DNA from: Rickettsiales bacterium
GTDB taxonomy: Bacteria; Pseudomonadota; Alphaproteobacteria; UBA8366
Direction: 5' to 3'
Assembly: GCA_002724555.1 (NCBI GenBank)
Contig: PBOZ01000103.1
Coordinates: 1 to 45,095 of the forward strand
Length of the DNA: 45,095 nt
Under the pieces are notes generated by a model. The model was not told the DNA's origin, did not search any database, and saw only the letters and a list, made by a program, of their open reading frames with translations. Shown here in pieces: positions 7,258-14,631 of the stretch (positions are counted from its first letter, which is position 1; each line of letters starts with the position of its first letter). The position numbers and the translations under genes were made by a program.

Positions 7258-8313
7258 TTAGTTTGCGGGCGGCTCGCAGTCGAGGCAGGCGCCGATGGCG
7301 ACCGTGACCGCGCGGCTTTTATGTCCTAGCCAAGGTGCGATAATTGAACCGAAACCACCGGCGGGGCCACCAGCGGCGATTAGCAATAGATGGTCCGGGT
7401 CTGGCAACGCTGGATATTCCTGCTCCCCCCGACTGCCGACAACATTGCCTTTACCTACTTCGGCCCACTCTTTCCGCAGAATGCGAGCGTTTTCAAAAAT
7501 GTATTCTTTGATATTTTGCCGGGTCCAACCGGCCGCCTTGAAATGCGCCCGGAGCTGCGGTGGCATGACAACGGCGTAGTTGCCAGGATAGATTGAATAC
7601 GCGCGCATGTTGCCTTTGATCTCGGCGCAATAAGTGTCGAGAATTTCCTCCGGTTTTGTAGTCCACTCATTCATAAATTGGCGGGGACCGAGGGCTGCCA
7701 TCACCGTGACAGCAGACGCTTCGGCGGGAATGCCGCGGTCTTCGGCGAGGGATGGCCAAGGCGATTCTTCTTCATCCTCAGCAACGCAGTAGCTGAGTTT
7801 GCCGGGATGCCCGAGAGTTGTGCGGTCGATTTGGCCTGGCCGCACATCCAACAAATTATAGAGCACAAGACGAATTGTTCGACCGATAACAGTGGTCGCG
7901 CGATCGCTCGAGCCAAGTGCGTTGAAAGTGCCGCTCATCCCCAGTTCCTTGCGAACCGGCCCGTTGATCACAATCAAAACGGCGCAGCCGCCAGTGCTGG
8001 CTGTGGCACCATGTATTAGGAATGGCTCCTGCAGCATCGCGGTAACAGATGCGACGACGACAGGAAAATGCATCGGTAGGCAACCGGCCATAACCGCATT
8101 GATCGCCAATTTTTCCGCGGTAATCGGACGTTCTCGGACCGGCTCGATCCCGACTAGATGATCCGGTGGCAGCAACGTCCACTCTAGGCAGGCCTGAACA
8201 GCTTTAGGGGTTGGTGGAACAACTGGCAAGCCATCCGTCCATTTTCGACTGTGGTAAAATTCCTGCGCCGCGAGGATGTCTTCGACCTCATAACGTTTCG
8301 ATGCGAGGCTCAT
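7258..8313 (-). CDS. Uncharacterised protein upstream of the UGSC selenoprotein, with C-terminal CxxC
   Basis: A 351-residue soluble protein with no signal peptide or membrane helix, and no family I can name with confidence. Notable blocks are W-T-D-G-L-P-V-V-P-P-T near 25, A-I-N-A-V-M-A-G-C-L-P near 70, G-S-S-D-R-A-T-T-V-I-G-R-T-I-R near 135, H-P-G-K-L-S-Y-C-V-A-E-D-E-E-E-S-P-W near 170, and a terminal G-A-C-L-D-C-E-P-P-A-N. The final Cys343 and Cys346 form a CxxC that could exchange electrons with the selenol of the next gene. The ATG at 8313 is preferred over 8331 because GGAGAG lies eight bases before it. It is the first gene of the operon, 30 bases before the selenoprotein, so the two products probably act together. 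That is inference from position. Confidence 0.75.
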   Translation of the reverse strand: MSLASKRYEVEDILAAQEFYHSRKWTDGLPVVPPTPKAVQACLEWTLLPPDHLVGIEPVRERPITAEKLAINAVMAGCLPMHFPVVVASVTAMLQEPFLIHGATASTGGCAVLIVINGPVRKELGMSGTFNALGSSDRATTVIGRTIRLVLYNLLDVRPGQIDRTTLGHPGKLSYCVAEDEEESPWPSLAEDRGIPAEASAVTVMAALGPRQFMNEWTTKPEEILDTYCAEIKGNMRAYSIYPGNYAVVMPPQLRAHFKAAGWTRQNIKEYIFENARILRKEWAEVGKGNVVGSRGEQEYPALPDPDHLLLIAAGGPAGGFGSIIAPWLGHKSRAVTVAIGACLDCEPPAN

Positions 8314-8388
8314 GGTGTCTACTCTCCTCATCTCTAACTGACGAATATACCCGTGCGATCGCCATTTGATGTATCGGCATTATTGCGA

Positions 8389-8417
8389 ATTATTGGCGTC
8401 GAATTTAATTAATGCAA
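8389..8417 (-). promoter_or_regulatory. Putative promoter of the selenoprotein operon
   Basis: On the minus strand, TTGCAT (8417-8412) and AATAAT (8394-8389) are separated by 17 bases. The second differs from the ideal -10 at one position; the first matches the ideal -35 at only three, as is common for activator-dependent promoters. The implied start point, near 8382, lies about 70 bases upstream of the ATG at 8313. The LysR box centre at 8448 is then about 66 bases upstream of that point, where LysR regulators usually bind. Confidence 0.5.
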
Positions 8418-8436
8418 TTATTATCTAATACGTTTT

Positions 8437-8459
8437 ATTAATACATAATATGTATTAAT
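8437..8459. promoter_or_regulatory. LysR-type operator, perfect inverted repeat with ATAC-N7-GTAT core
   Basis: ATTAATACAT (8437-8446) and ATGTATTAAT (8450-8459) are exact inverted copies separated by AAT. The central ATAC-N7-GTAT (8441-8455) equals the consensus site described for BenM/CatM-type LysR regulators and contains the general T-N11-A core. It lies 11 bases before the ATG of the LysR gene at 8471, so binding would also repress that gene's own expression. Confidence 0.8.
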
Positions 8460-8470
8460 GGGAATGTGCT

Positions 8471-9397
8471 ATGCGGAAAGAACTTGGGCTGGATTACGAT
8501 GCAGGTTTAGACCTCAGCACGCGACACCTGCGAGCCTTGGTCGCAGTTGCACAATACCGGAATTTCGCGGCGGCGGCGACTGACCTGGGGATAAGTCAGC
8601 CGACCCTCACGCGAACGGTCCGAAAAGCGGAGAATATGCTGGGTGTTGCCTTGTTTACCCGCACGACACGCCGCGTCGCGTTGACGGTAGCGGGGCTAGA
8701 GTTTCTACCTATGGCCGAACGTCTTCTTAGCGACTTGGGGTTGGGTATCCGCAATGTACGCGAGTTGGCCGAAGTAGAACGTGGGCAAGTGGTTATCGCC
8801 AGTCTAATGACGCTTGCCCATGGCATCTTGCCCGGTGCCATTAGTCGATTTACAGAGAGTTATCCAAGTGTTGCCGTAGAACTGCGCGAAGGTGTCCAAG
8901 CGCGCGTCATAGAAGAAGTGCGCGCCGGGTCGGCCGATTTTGGTCTCGGCGACGCCCCGGATGTGGGCGGTCCTCTTGAGATAGAACATCTTGGCGAACA
9001 TGGGTTCCGATTGGCGCTGCCGAACGGTCATCGTTTGATACGACTCAAATCAATCTCCTTAAAGGATCTTGCGGGTGAACGCCTGATTTCTATGCCGACC
9101 GAGGCTGCGGCACGTCGAACCCTTGATGCGGCAGCCTTGGCAGCCGGCATTGAGCTGGATTCTCATTTCACAGTGGGTCAGTTTACCACCGCTTTTCGGT
9201 TGGTTGCCGAAGGTCTAGGTGTCGCGATTGTGCCTTCGACCTATTTCGAAGGAGGGCATCCGGAAAATGTATCGTCGCGGCCGCTGAGCGGGCCGGGTGT
9301 AGTGCAAAGCTTGGGGATCATTCGGCGCCGCGACCGGGTTATTACACCGGCCGCGAATGCATTCATAGGTATCCTGAAAGATTGCTGGCCGACATAA
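8471..9397 (+). CDS. LysR family transcriptional regulator
   Basis: A 308-residue LysR regulator. Residues 17-75 form the winged helix-turn-helix (R-H-L-R-A-L-V-A-V-A, then A-A-A-T-D-L-G-I-S-Q-P-T-L-T-R-T-V-R as recognition region, then L-F-T-R-T-T-R-R-V-A-L-T). From about residue 100 it has the periplasmic-binding-like effector domain (G-Q-V-V-I-A-S-L, and G-L-G-V-A-I-V-P near 260). The length is typical. It diverges from the selenoprotein operon, and a perfect inverted repeat lies between them, so control of that operon, plus self-repression, is the natural reading. It may also drive the CocE hydrolase that begins 27 bases downstream. The effector is unknown, probably an acid or CoA ester of the pathway. 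Confidence 0.93.
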   Translation: MRKELGLDYDAGLDLSTRHLRALVAVAQYRNFAAAATDLGISQPTLTRTVRKAENMLGVALFTRTTRRVALTVAGLEFLPMAERLLSDLGLGIRNVRELAEVERGQVVIASLMTLAHGILPGAISRFTESYPSVAVELREGVQARVIEEVRAGSADFGLGDAPDVGGPLEIEHLGEHGFRLALPNGHRLIRLKSISLKDLAGERLISMPTEAAARRTLDAAALAAGIELDSHFTVGQFTTAFRLVAEGLGVAIVPSTYFEGGHPENVSSRPLSGPGVVQSLGIIRRRDRVITPAANAFIGILKDCWPT

Positions 9398-9424
9398 GCT
9401 GAGCTCACATACGGAGACACATTG

Positions 9425-11221
9425 ATGTTCGATTTTGTAGACCCTGAGACAGGTGCCCGCGGTTTTCAAACGATGTTGTCGATGCGGGACGGTACAAGAC
9501 TCAATACCTTTGTGTTTCGGCCGGCTGACGGCGAACGGTTTCCCGTGATCTTGCAGCGGACGCCCTATGGCATCGCAAAACAGGACGGTTCGGCGAACCA
9601 CGATGTGTCGCAAGGTTGGCTGCCGTCGACAGCCGAGCCGCTGCGCGGTTCGATCTTGCGCGGTTGGAAAAAAATTACGTCGCGCGGCTACGCTGCGGTC
9701 TACCAGGACACCCGCGGCCGGTTTGGGTCCGAGGGCGAGGACCGCGTCTATGCAGACGATGCGTCCGATGGTTGGGACACGTTAGCGTGGATATCCGAGC
9801 AAGATTGGACAAACGGGCGGGTCGGCATGTCCGGCTCGTCGGCGGGGGCTACCACGACCTATGCGGCTGCGTCGACCAAACATCCTTCCTTGAGAGCGTT
9901 CTGGGCGCAAGTAGGCGGCTCCAGCATTTACGACGATGTCGTCTGTGAAGGGCAGTCGATTGAGATGGAACGGTTGTGGCTTTGGGTTGCGAAAAACATT
10001 CCTGGCCTTTCGGCCTCGCACCGGGAAGCAGCGCGGACCAGGGCAGGATTAAGTGATGCGGAGATGGATGATGCCGCGGCGCGGGCAATGGCGCGATATA
10101 ACCGGCTCGACGCTGCCCGTATTGAAAACCCGCCTTTCACCTCTTCGGAGGAGTGGATGCGCCTGCCGCTATCGGATTATCCCGACTTTGCCGTTTGGCA
10201 GCCTTTTTTAAACGAAATTATCACCCACCCGGCACCCGACGAATTTAGGGCCGCACATAATTTCCGAGCTTCTATCGAGATTCCTGGTTTTCATGTTACA
10301 AGTTGGTATGACATTTTCCTTACCAGCGTCATTGCCGCCTTCACGGAAATTCAAATGCGTGTCGGTAATCAACGTCTTTGGATTGGGCCAAATGATCATT
10401 ACTTCATCTACGAAGAACAATTCTGGCCACGCGATCCATACTTCGATTGGTTCGGCCATTGGCTTAAAAATGAAGGGTCGCCGCTGCTGAATGAGCCGCC
10501 CGTTTATTTTTCGCCGCGTGCTTGGACGGATGACCCCCAAGAGTACGCGGCGGATGACTGGAAATACACGGATGGATGGCCGCTTTCCGAGGCTGTCAAA
10601 AAACGCCTCTATCTTGGTGTCAATGGCACCATCTCAAATGATGTGAGCGATGACGGCGCACGCACCTATACATACAATCCGCGCAAGCCGGTAGCGACGT
10701 ATGGCGGCCGTAACATGGCAATTGATCCGGGGCCTAAGGATCAACGGCTGGCGGAAAGCCATCCTGATTACGGTCTGGTCTATCGATGTGATCCGCTGAA
10801 TACGGCGATGACAATCGCGGGTCCAGTGAGTGTCGATCTGCATGTATCGTCCAACTGTTTGGATACGGATTTCGTTGCGAAACTTATTGAGGAGAAAGAG
10901 GACGGTGAAGCCGCTCTTTTGATGGATGGGGTGACGCGTGCCATGTTGAGAAATGGCACGGATAGGGTACAGCATTTAAAGTCTGGAGAAATTGTTAAGC
11001 TAACTATTTTTCTAGGGCATATTTATCATACTCTTGAAGTTGGCAGCTGTCTTCGCGTCGATGTGACGAGCAGTAATTTCCCGCGACGCGCTCGCAACAC
11101 CAACAGTGGCAATCTTATTCTCGCAAAAGACGGAGATAAGGATATCCGCGTAGCCCAAAACACGGTTCATCACGGTAGTGGCTTGCCGAATGTAGTGAAC
11201 TTTTGGGTTTTGCCTGCTTAG
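9425..11221 (+). CDS. CocE/NonD family (X-Pro dipeptidyl-peptidase-like) hydrolase
   Basis: A 598-residue alpha/beta hydrolase of the CocE/NonD group, whose members cleave esters and amides (cocaine esterase, X-Pro peptidase, glutaryl-7-ACA acylase). The hydrolase domain holds D-T-R-G-R-F-G-S-E-G near 95 and E-Q-D-W-T-N-G-R-V-G-M-S-G-S-S-A-G near 126-141. The nucleophile is expected at Ser139 within G-S-S-A-G, and a candidate catalytic His lies in the later G-P-N-D-H-Y-F block. The last 200 residues (D-L-H-V-S-S-N-C-L-D-T-D-F-V-A-K-L) form the jelly-roll domain. An in-frame TTG lies just upstream at 9422, but GGAG is eight bases before the ATG at 9425. No signal peptide is seen, so it is probably cytoplasmic. 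It follows the LysR gene closely and may share its control. Confidence 0.9.
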   Translation: MFDFVDPETGARGFQTMLSMRDGTRLNTFVFRPADGERFPVILQRTPYGIAKQDGSANHDVSQGWLPSTAEPLRGSILRGWKKITSRGYAAVYQDTRGRFGSEGEDRVYADDASDGWDTLAWISEQDWTNGRVGMSGSSAGATTTYAAASTKHPSLRAFWAQVGGSSIYDDVVCEGQSIEMERLWLWVAKNIPGLSASHREAARTRAGLSDAEMDDAAARAMARYNRLDAARIENPPFTSSEEWMRLPLSDYPDFAVWQPFLNEIITHPAPDEFRAAHNFRASIEIPGFHVTSWYDIFLTSVIAAFTEIQMRVGNQRLWIGPNDHYFIYEEQFWPRDPYFDWFGHWLKNEGSPLLNEPPVYFSPRAWTDDPQEYAADDWKYTDGWPLSEAVKKRLYLGVNGTISNDVSDDGARTYTYNPRKPVATYGGRNMAIDPGPKDQRLAESHPDYGLVYRCDPLNTAMTIAGPVSVDLHVSSNCLDTDFVAKLIEEKEDGEAALLMDGVTRAMLRNGTDRVQHLKSGEIVKLTIFLGHIYHTLEVGSCLRVDVTSSNFPRRARNTNSGNLILAKDGDKDIRVAQNTVHHGSGLPNVVNFWVLPA

Positions 11222-11288
11222 ACATTAATTTTAATCCTTTTCGCGAACAAACAGGTGCATGATGGGGGGCTCACTCAAAGTGAGTGAA

Positions 11289-11315
11289 AAGAGCGGTTGG
11301 AAGAACCCGGCTCTT
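11289..11315 (+). other. Hairpin in leader of the dioxygenase genes
   Basis: AAGAGC-GGTT (11289-11298) pairs with AACC-CG-GCTCTT (11304-11315), leaving a GGAAG loop and a two-base bulge. A smaller CTCACT-CAA-AGTGAG hairpin lies just upstream. No run of T follows, so it is not a standard terminator. It may be a transcript-end or leader structure between the CocE gene and the dioxygenase pair. Confidence 0.4.
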
Positions 11316-11381
11316 CGACTGGGAAACAGAAGGTTGGTGTTTTAAAACGCAAGCTCTAGATTTATTCAGAGGAGTATTGCC

Positions 11382-12284
11382 ATGACACCTGAAGACATTC
11401 TCAATTACGAGCCGATTGTATTGACGCAGCAACAACGCCAATCCTTTTTTGAGGATGGATTCCTCGCCGTCGCAGGGCTGGTGAGCGAAGAATGGCTTAA
11501 GTGTTTAAGGCAGCGTTCTGACGAAATGATCGATCGGAGTCGGCAGTTTACGGAGTCGAACAAAGAATACGACCTGAGCCCGGATCATACACCTGACAAC
11601 CCCTATGTGCGCCGGCTTCGCGCGCCGGTTGACCGGCATGTGGATTTTTGGAAATTTGCGCAAAAGTCTGTCTTTACGGATGTGGCTGCGGATCTTGTTG
11701 GGCCGAATGTTAAGTTTCATAGTTGTAAATTAAATTATAAGCATCCGGGTGGAGGTGAAGTCGTAAAATGGCATCAGGATATTCCAGCCTGGCCACACAC
11801 AAACTTCAGTCCGGTCACGCTCGGCGTTTATTTTCATGATGTGGGTGAAGTGGAAGGCCCCCTCGCGTGTATTCCCGGCAGTCATAAGGGTGAACTTTAT
11901 TCGCATTTCCATCCGGATCGCACATGGAGCGGCTCGTTATCGAAGGATGACCTGTTGAAGGCGAAACCGCAGAATGCGGTCAATCTAACGGGAAAGGCGG
12001 GGACCATCATCGCCATCAACTGTAGGACCATTCATGGTTCGATGGACAACAAGACGGACCGTGTGCGGCCGTTACTGCTGTATGTTTACAGCTCCGCCGA
12101 CGCCTTCACTTGGATGCCCAATCCCACGCCTTGTTCGAAATCGGGAGATATTGTGCGCGGCGAGGCGGCGCAGCGTGTCCACATGGAACCATACGCCCAT
12201 GAAGTGCCGCCAAATTGGGATAAGGAGGGTTATGGCAGCATCTTTGCCTCGCAGCGCAAGGAAACAATCGCGAAGGCGTCCTAA
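11382..12284 (+). CDS. Phytanoyl-CoA dioxygenase (PhyH) family protein, copy 1
   Basis: A 300-residue Fe(II)/2-oxoglutarate oxygenase of the PhyH family, which hydroxylates a carbon of the substrate while decarboxylating 2-oxoglutarate. The double-stranded beta-helix supplies the metal triad: His131 and Asp133 in K-W-H-Q-D, and His218 in C-R-T-I-H-G-S. An Arg shortly after, in R-V-R-P-L-L, probably binds 2-oxoglutarate. It is clearly paralogous to the next gene, with metal ligands at the same residue numbers. AGAGGAG about nine bases upstream supports the ATG. The stop overlaps the next start as TAATG, so the two are translationally coupled and probably made in matched amounts. The substrate is unknown; PhyH proteins also act on free small molecules. 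Confidence 0.92.
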   Translation: MTPEDILNYEPIVLTQQQRQSFFEDGFLAVAGLVSEEWLKCLRQRSDEMIDRSRQFTESNKEYDLSPDHTPDNPYVRRLRAPVDRHVDFWKFAQKSVFTDVAADLVGPNVKFHSCKLNYKHPGGGEVVKWHQDIPAWPHTNFSPVTLGVYFHDVGEVEGPLACIPGSHKGELYSHFHPDRTWSGSLSKDDLLKAKPQNAVNLTGKAGTIIAINCRTIHGSMDNKTDRVRPLLLYVYSSADAFTWMPNPTPCSKSGDIVRGEAAQRVHMEPYAHEVPPNWDKEGYGSIFASQRKETIAKAS

Positions 12285-13189
12285 TGACTCCTGAAAATAT
12301 TCTCAAACACGAAGGCCACTTACTCTCGCGGTTGCAGCGCGAATTTTATTTCGAGAACGGTTATGTGGCCTTGGAAGGATTGATTCCGCGCGAATGGATC
12401 GAAGCAGTGCAAATAGCATCGAATGAGCGGATTGACGCGAGTCGGGAAGAAACCAAATCCGGAGAGGAATTCGATCTGGGGCCAAATCATTCGTCTGACA
12501 CACCTCATGTCCGACGGATTAAGCGCCCGGTCGATCACCATCCGGTTTTCCGAAAGTTCGCGTTGGAGTCGCCGCTTGTGGATATAGCCGCGGATTTGGT
12601 TGGACCCGATGTTAAGTTTCATAGCTGTAAGATCAATTACAAATACCCGGGTGGTGGCGAGATTGTGAAATGGCATCAAGATATCTGCTTTTGGCCACAC
12701 ACAAATTACAGTCCGGTTACGCTTGGCTTCTATTTGGATGGCTGTGAGGAGGCGCAGGGGCCACTAACGGTGATCCCAGGCAGCCACAAGGGCGACCTGT
12801 TTAGGCATTACGACGAGGATGGGAATTGGGTTGGCGCCGTGTCCGACAAGGATATGTCAATGCAGGATACGGATAGTATGGCCGGGCCGACCGGGCCCGA
12901 AGGGACGGTCTTGGCACTGAACTGCCGGACGCTTCATGGCTCGAAAGCGAACCAGACGAATAAGGTGCGGCCTATCCTGTTATATGTTTATACATCGGCT
13001 GATGCGTTTGCTTGGACCTATCATCCGACGTTGACGGCGATATCAGGCGATATTGTTCGCGGTGAGCAAGCCGCCTATCCGCACATGGATCCACGTCCAT
13101 GTCCTGTCCCGCCCGACTGGAGTAAAATAGGCTACGGTTCGATTTTCACGAGCCAAGAGAAAGGTGATGCTGGGGGTATAATGGGGTAA
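12284..13189 (+). CDS. Phytanoyl-CoA dioxygenase (PhyH) family protein, copy 2
   Basis: A 301-residue paralogue of the preceding protein, with the same first residues (M-T-P-E) and the same core (K-F-H-S-C-K, Y-P-G-G-G-E-I-V-K-W-H-Q-D). The metal ligands are again His131, Asp133 and His218. Differences gather in the loop near 190-205 (D-S-M-A-G-P-T-G-P-E-G) and in the residues after the H-x-D motif (I-C-F-W against I-P-A-W), which line the substrate pocket in this fold. The pair may therefore act on two related substrates, on successive positions, or as a heteromer. The gene starts inside the stop of copy 1 and ends five bases before the epimerase gene. Confidence 0.92.
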   Translation: MTPENILKHEGHLLSRLQREFYFENGYVALEGLIPREWIEAVQIASNERIDASREETKSGEEFDLGPNHSSDTPHVRRIKRPVDHHPVFRKFALESPLVDIAADLVGPDVKFHSCKINYKYPGGGEIVKWHQDICFWPHTNYSPVTLGFYLDGCEEAQGPLTVIPGSHKGDLFRHYDEDGNWVGAVSDKDMSMQDTDSMAGPTGPEGTVLALNCRTLHGSKANQTNKVRPILLYVYTSADAFAWTYHPTLTAISGDIVRGEQAAYPHMDPRPCPVPPDWSKIGYGSIFTSQEKGDAGGIMG

Positions 13190-13194
13190 CCGAT

Positions 13195-14310
13195 ATGTCC
13201 CAAAAAGCACTCGTCATCGGCGGTACCGGTCCAACCGGCCCGCACATTGTCAACGGTCTAATCGATCGAGGCTACAAAACCTCAATTCTTCATCGCGGGA
13301 CGCATGATAGTGATCTCATACCCGCGCATGCCGAGCGTATTATCGGTGACCCGCATTTTAAGGAGACATTGTCGGAAGCGCTGGGCGACCGACGATTTGA
13401 TTTGATCGTCGCCACTTACGGACGAATTCGTTACGTGGCAGAGGTTGTGGCGGAACGCACTGATCGTTTGATCACGGTCGGCGGTTCGCCGGGTTATCGG
13501 GGCACGCGGCAACCGGATCGATTGTTTCCCCGGGGCTTACAAGTTCCGCTTCCGGAAGATGCGCCGCAGGTGGCGACCGAGGCAGAATTCCGCTTTGGTT
13601 ATTTGGCCCGGATCAGCGAACGTACCGTGATGGAACACCACAAGGCCGGGGATTACTCGGCCACGCATTTGCGCTATCCGCTGATCTACGGGCCGCGCCA
13701 GTTGGTACCAATGGAATGGCGTGTCATGCGCCGGATTTTGGATGGTCGCAAGAATATCGTTCTCCCTGACGACGGCCATATCATGTTCTCGCGCGGCTAC
13801 GCTGTGAATATGGCGCATGCGGTACTGTTAGCCGTAGACGATACGGGGGCATCCGGCGGGAAGATCTACAATGTGGCGGATACCCATCAGTTCACGCTCG
13901 GCCAGTGGGTGGAGGTGATTGCCGACGCAATGGACGCAAAACTCGAGATTATCGGCATTCCGGGCGACTATGCCTATCCGGCGCGGGAGCTGTTGATCGG
14001 TCGCATGGAAATGCACCATCAATTATTCGACACCCATGCCATTCGCGCAGACGTCGGTTATGCCGACGTCGTAGCCCCGATAGAAGGCCTCGCGGAAACC
14101 GTGCGCTGGTATCGTGGCAATCCACCGAAGATGCCCAAGGAATTCGAAGCAGACCTTAAAGTGAATTATGAAGTTGAGGACGCATTAGTCAAATTAGATA
14201 GAGCTTACCGAATACAATTGTCTAAAATCGAATATATTTCCCGGCCGTATAGGCATCCGTATGCACATCCGAAAAGGCCAAACGAAAAATGGGACCACCG
14301 CAAACGATGA
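13195..14310 (+). CDS. Extended SDR / NAD-dependent epimerase-dehydratase family protein
   Basis: A 371-residue nucleotide-sugar-epimerase-like protein. The N-terminus has a Rossmann motif, V-I-G-G-T-G-P-T-G-P, near residues 7-16, an atypical form of the extended-SDR G-x-x-G-x-x-G. Further blocks are D-R-L-I-T-V-G-G-S-P-G near 87, L-R-Y-P-L-I-Y-G-P-R near 160, and G-R-G-Y-A-V-N-M-A-like and Y-N-V-A-D-like segments that match the family's substrate domain. The expected Y-x-x-x-K is not obvious; the nearest tyrosine (F-G-Y-L-A-R-I) lacks the lysine. It is therefore probably an atypical or complex-intermediate-associated type rather than a classical epimerase. It lies directly after the dioxygenase pair, and its stop overlaps the small membrane gene as ATGA. 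Confidence 0.82.
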   Translation: MSQKALVIGGTGPTGPHIVNGLIDRGYKTSILHRGTHDSDLIPAHAERIIGDPHFKETLSEALGDRRFDLIVATYGRIRYVAEVVAERTDRLITVGGSPGYRGTRQPDRLFPRGLQVPLPEDAPQVATEAEFRFGYLARISERTVMEHHKAGDYSATHLRYPLIYGPRQLVPMEWRVMRRILDGRKNIVLPDDGHIMFSRGYAVNMAHAVLLAVDDTGASGGKIYNVADTHQFTLGQWVEVIADAMDAKLEIIGIPGDYAYPARELLIGRMEMHHQLFDTHAIRADVGYADVVAPIEGLAETVRWYRGNPPKMPKEFEADLKVNYEVEDALVKLDRAYRIQLSKIEYISRPYRHPYAHPKRPNEKWDHRKR

Positions 14311-14540
14311 GAACCGGTTGGGTACGACTTTTGGGAGTGACTGGTTGCCTTGCTGTTGTATGTATTCTCAGTTTTAAAATTAAAGAAGAGGTGCCAGTCT
14401 TTCTCTATTGGGTAGAGTGGCTCTCTGTTCAGCCAGGTCTTAGTGGGGCTATCATACTCTTTTTAGCAATCGTAATTTTTTTTGCGGGTTGTTTTGTTGT
14501 CAAATGGGTATCATCCGGGTTTAAAAAAACGGCGGAGTAG
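14307..14540 (+). CDS. Small two-helix membrane protein
   Basis: A 77-residue protein with two hydrophobic helices, about residues 6-22 (L-L-G-V-T-G-C-L-A-V-V-C-I-L) and 44-64 (G-A-I-I-L-F-L-A-I-V-I-F-F-A-G-C-F-V-V), joined by a loop rich in aromatic and acidic residues. Positive residues at both ends (R-T-G-W-V-R, and K-K-T-A-E) predict both termini in the cytoplasm. The ATG at 14307 overlaps the epimerase stop by four bases, which supports real, coupled translation; an upstream in-frame ATG at 14289 is less likely. I do not recognise a family. It might anchor or assist the products of the preceding operon, but nothing in the sequence shows that. Confidence 0.6.
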   Translation: MRTGWVRLLGVTGCLAVVCILSFKIKEEVPVFLYWVEWLSVQPGLSGAIILFLAIVIFFAGCFVVKWVSSGFKKTAE

Positions 14541-14631
14541 GCGTATCCGCCGATGCTTTACAATAGATTAATTTTCAGACCAGAAGTCATAGCATCCATA
14601 GTGCTGCGCCTATCAAGTTACAGCGGGCGGT

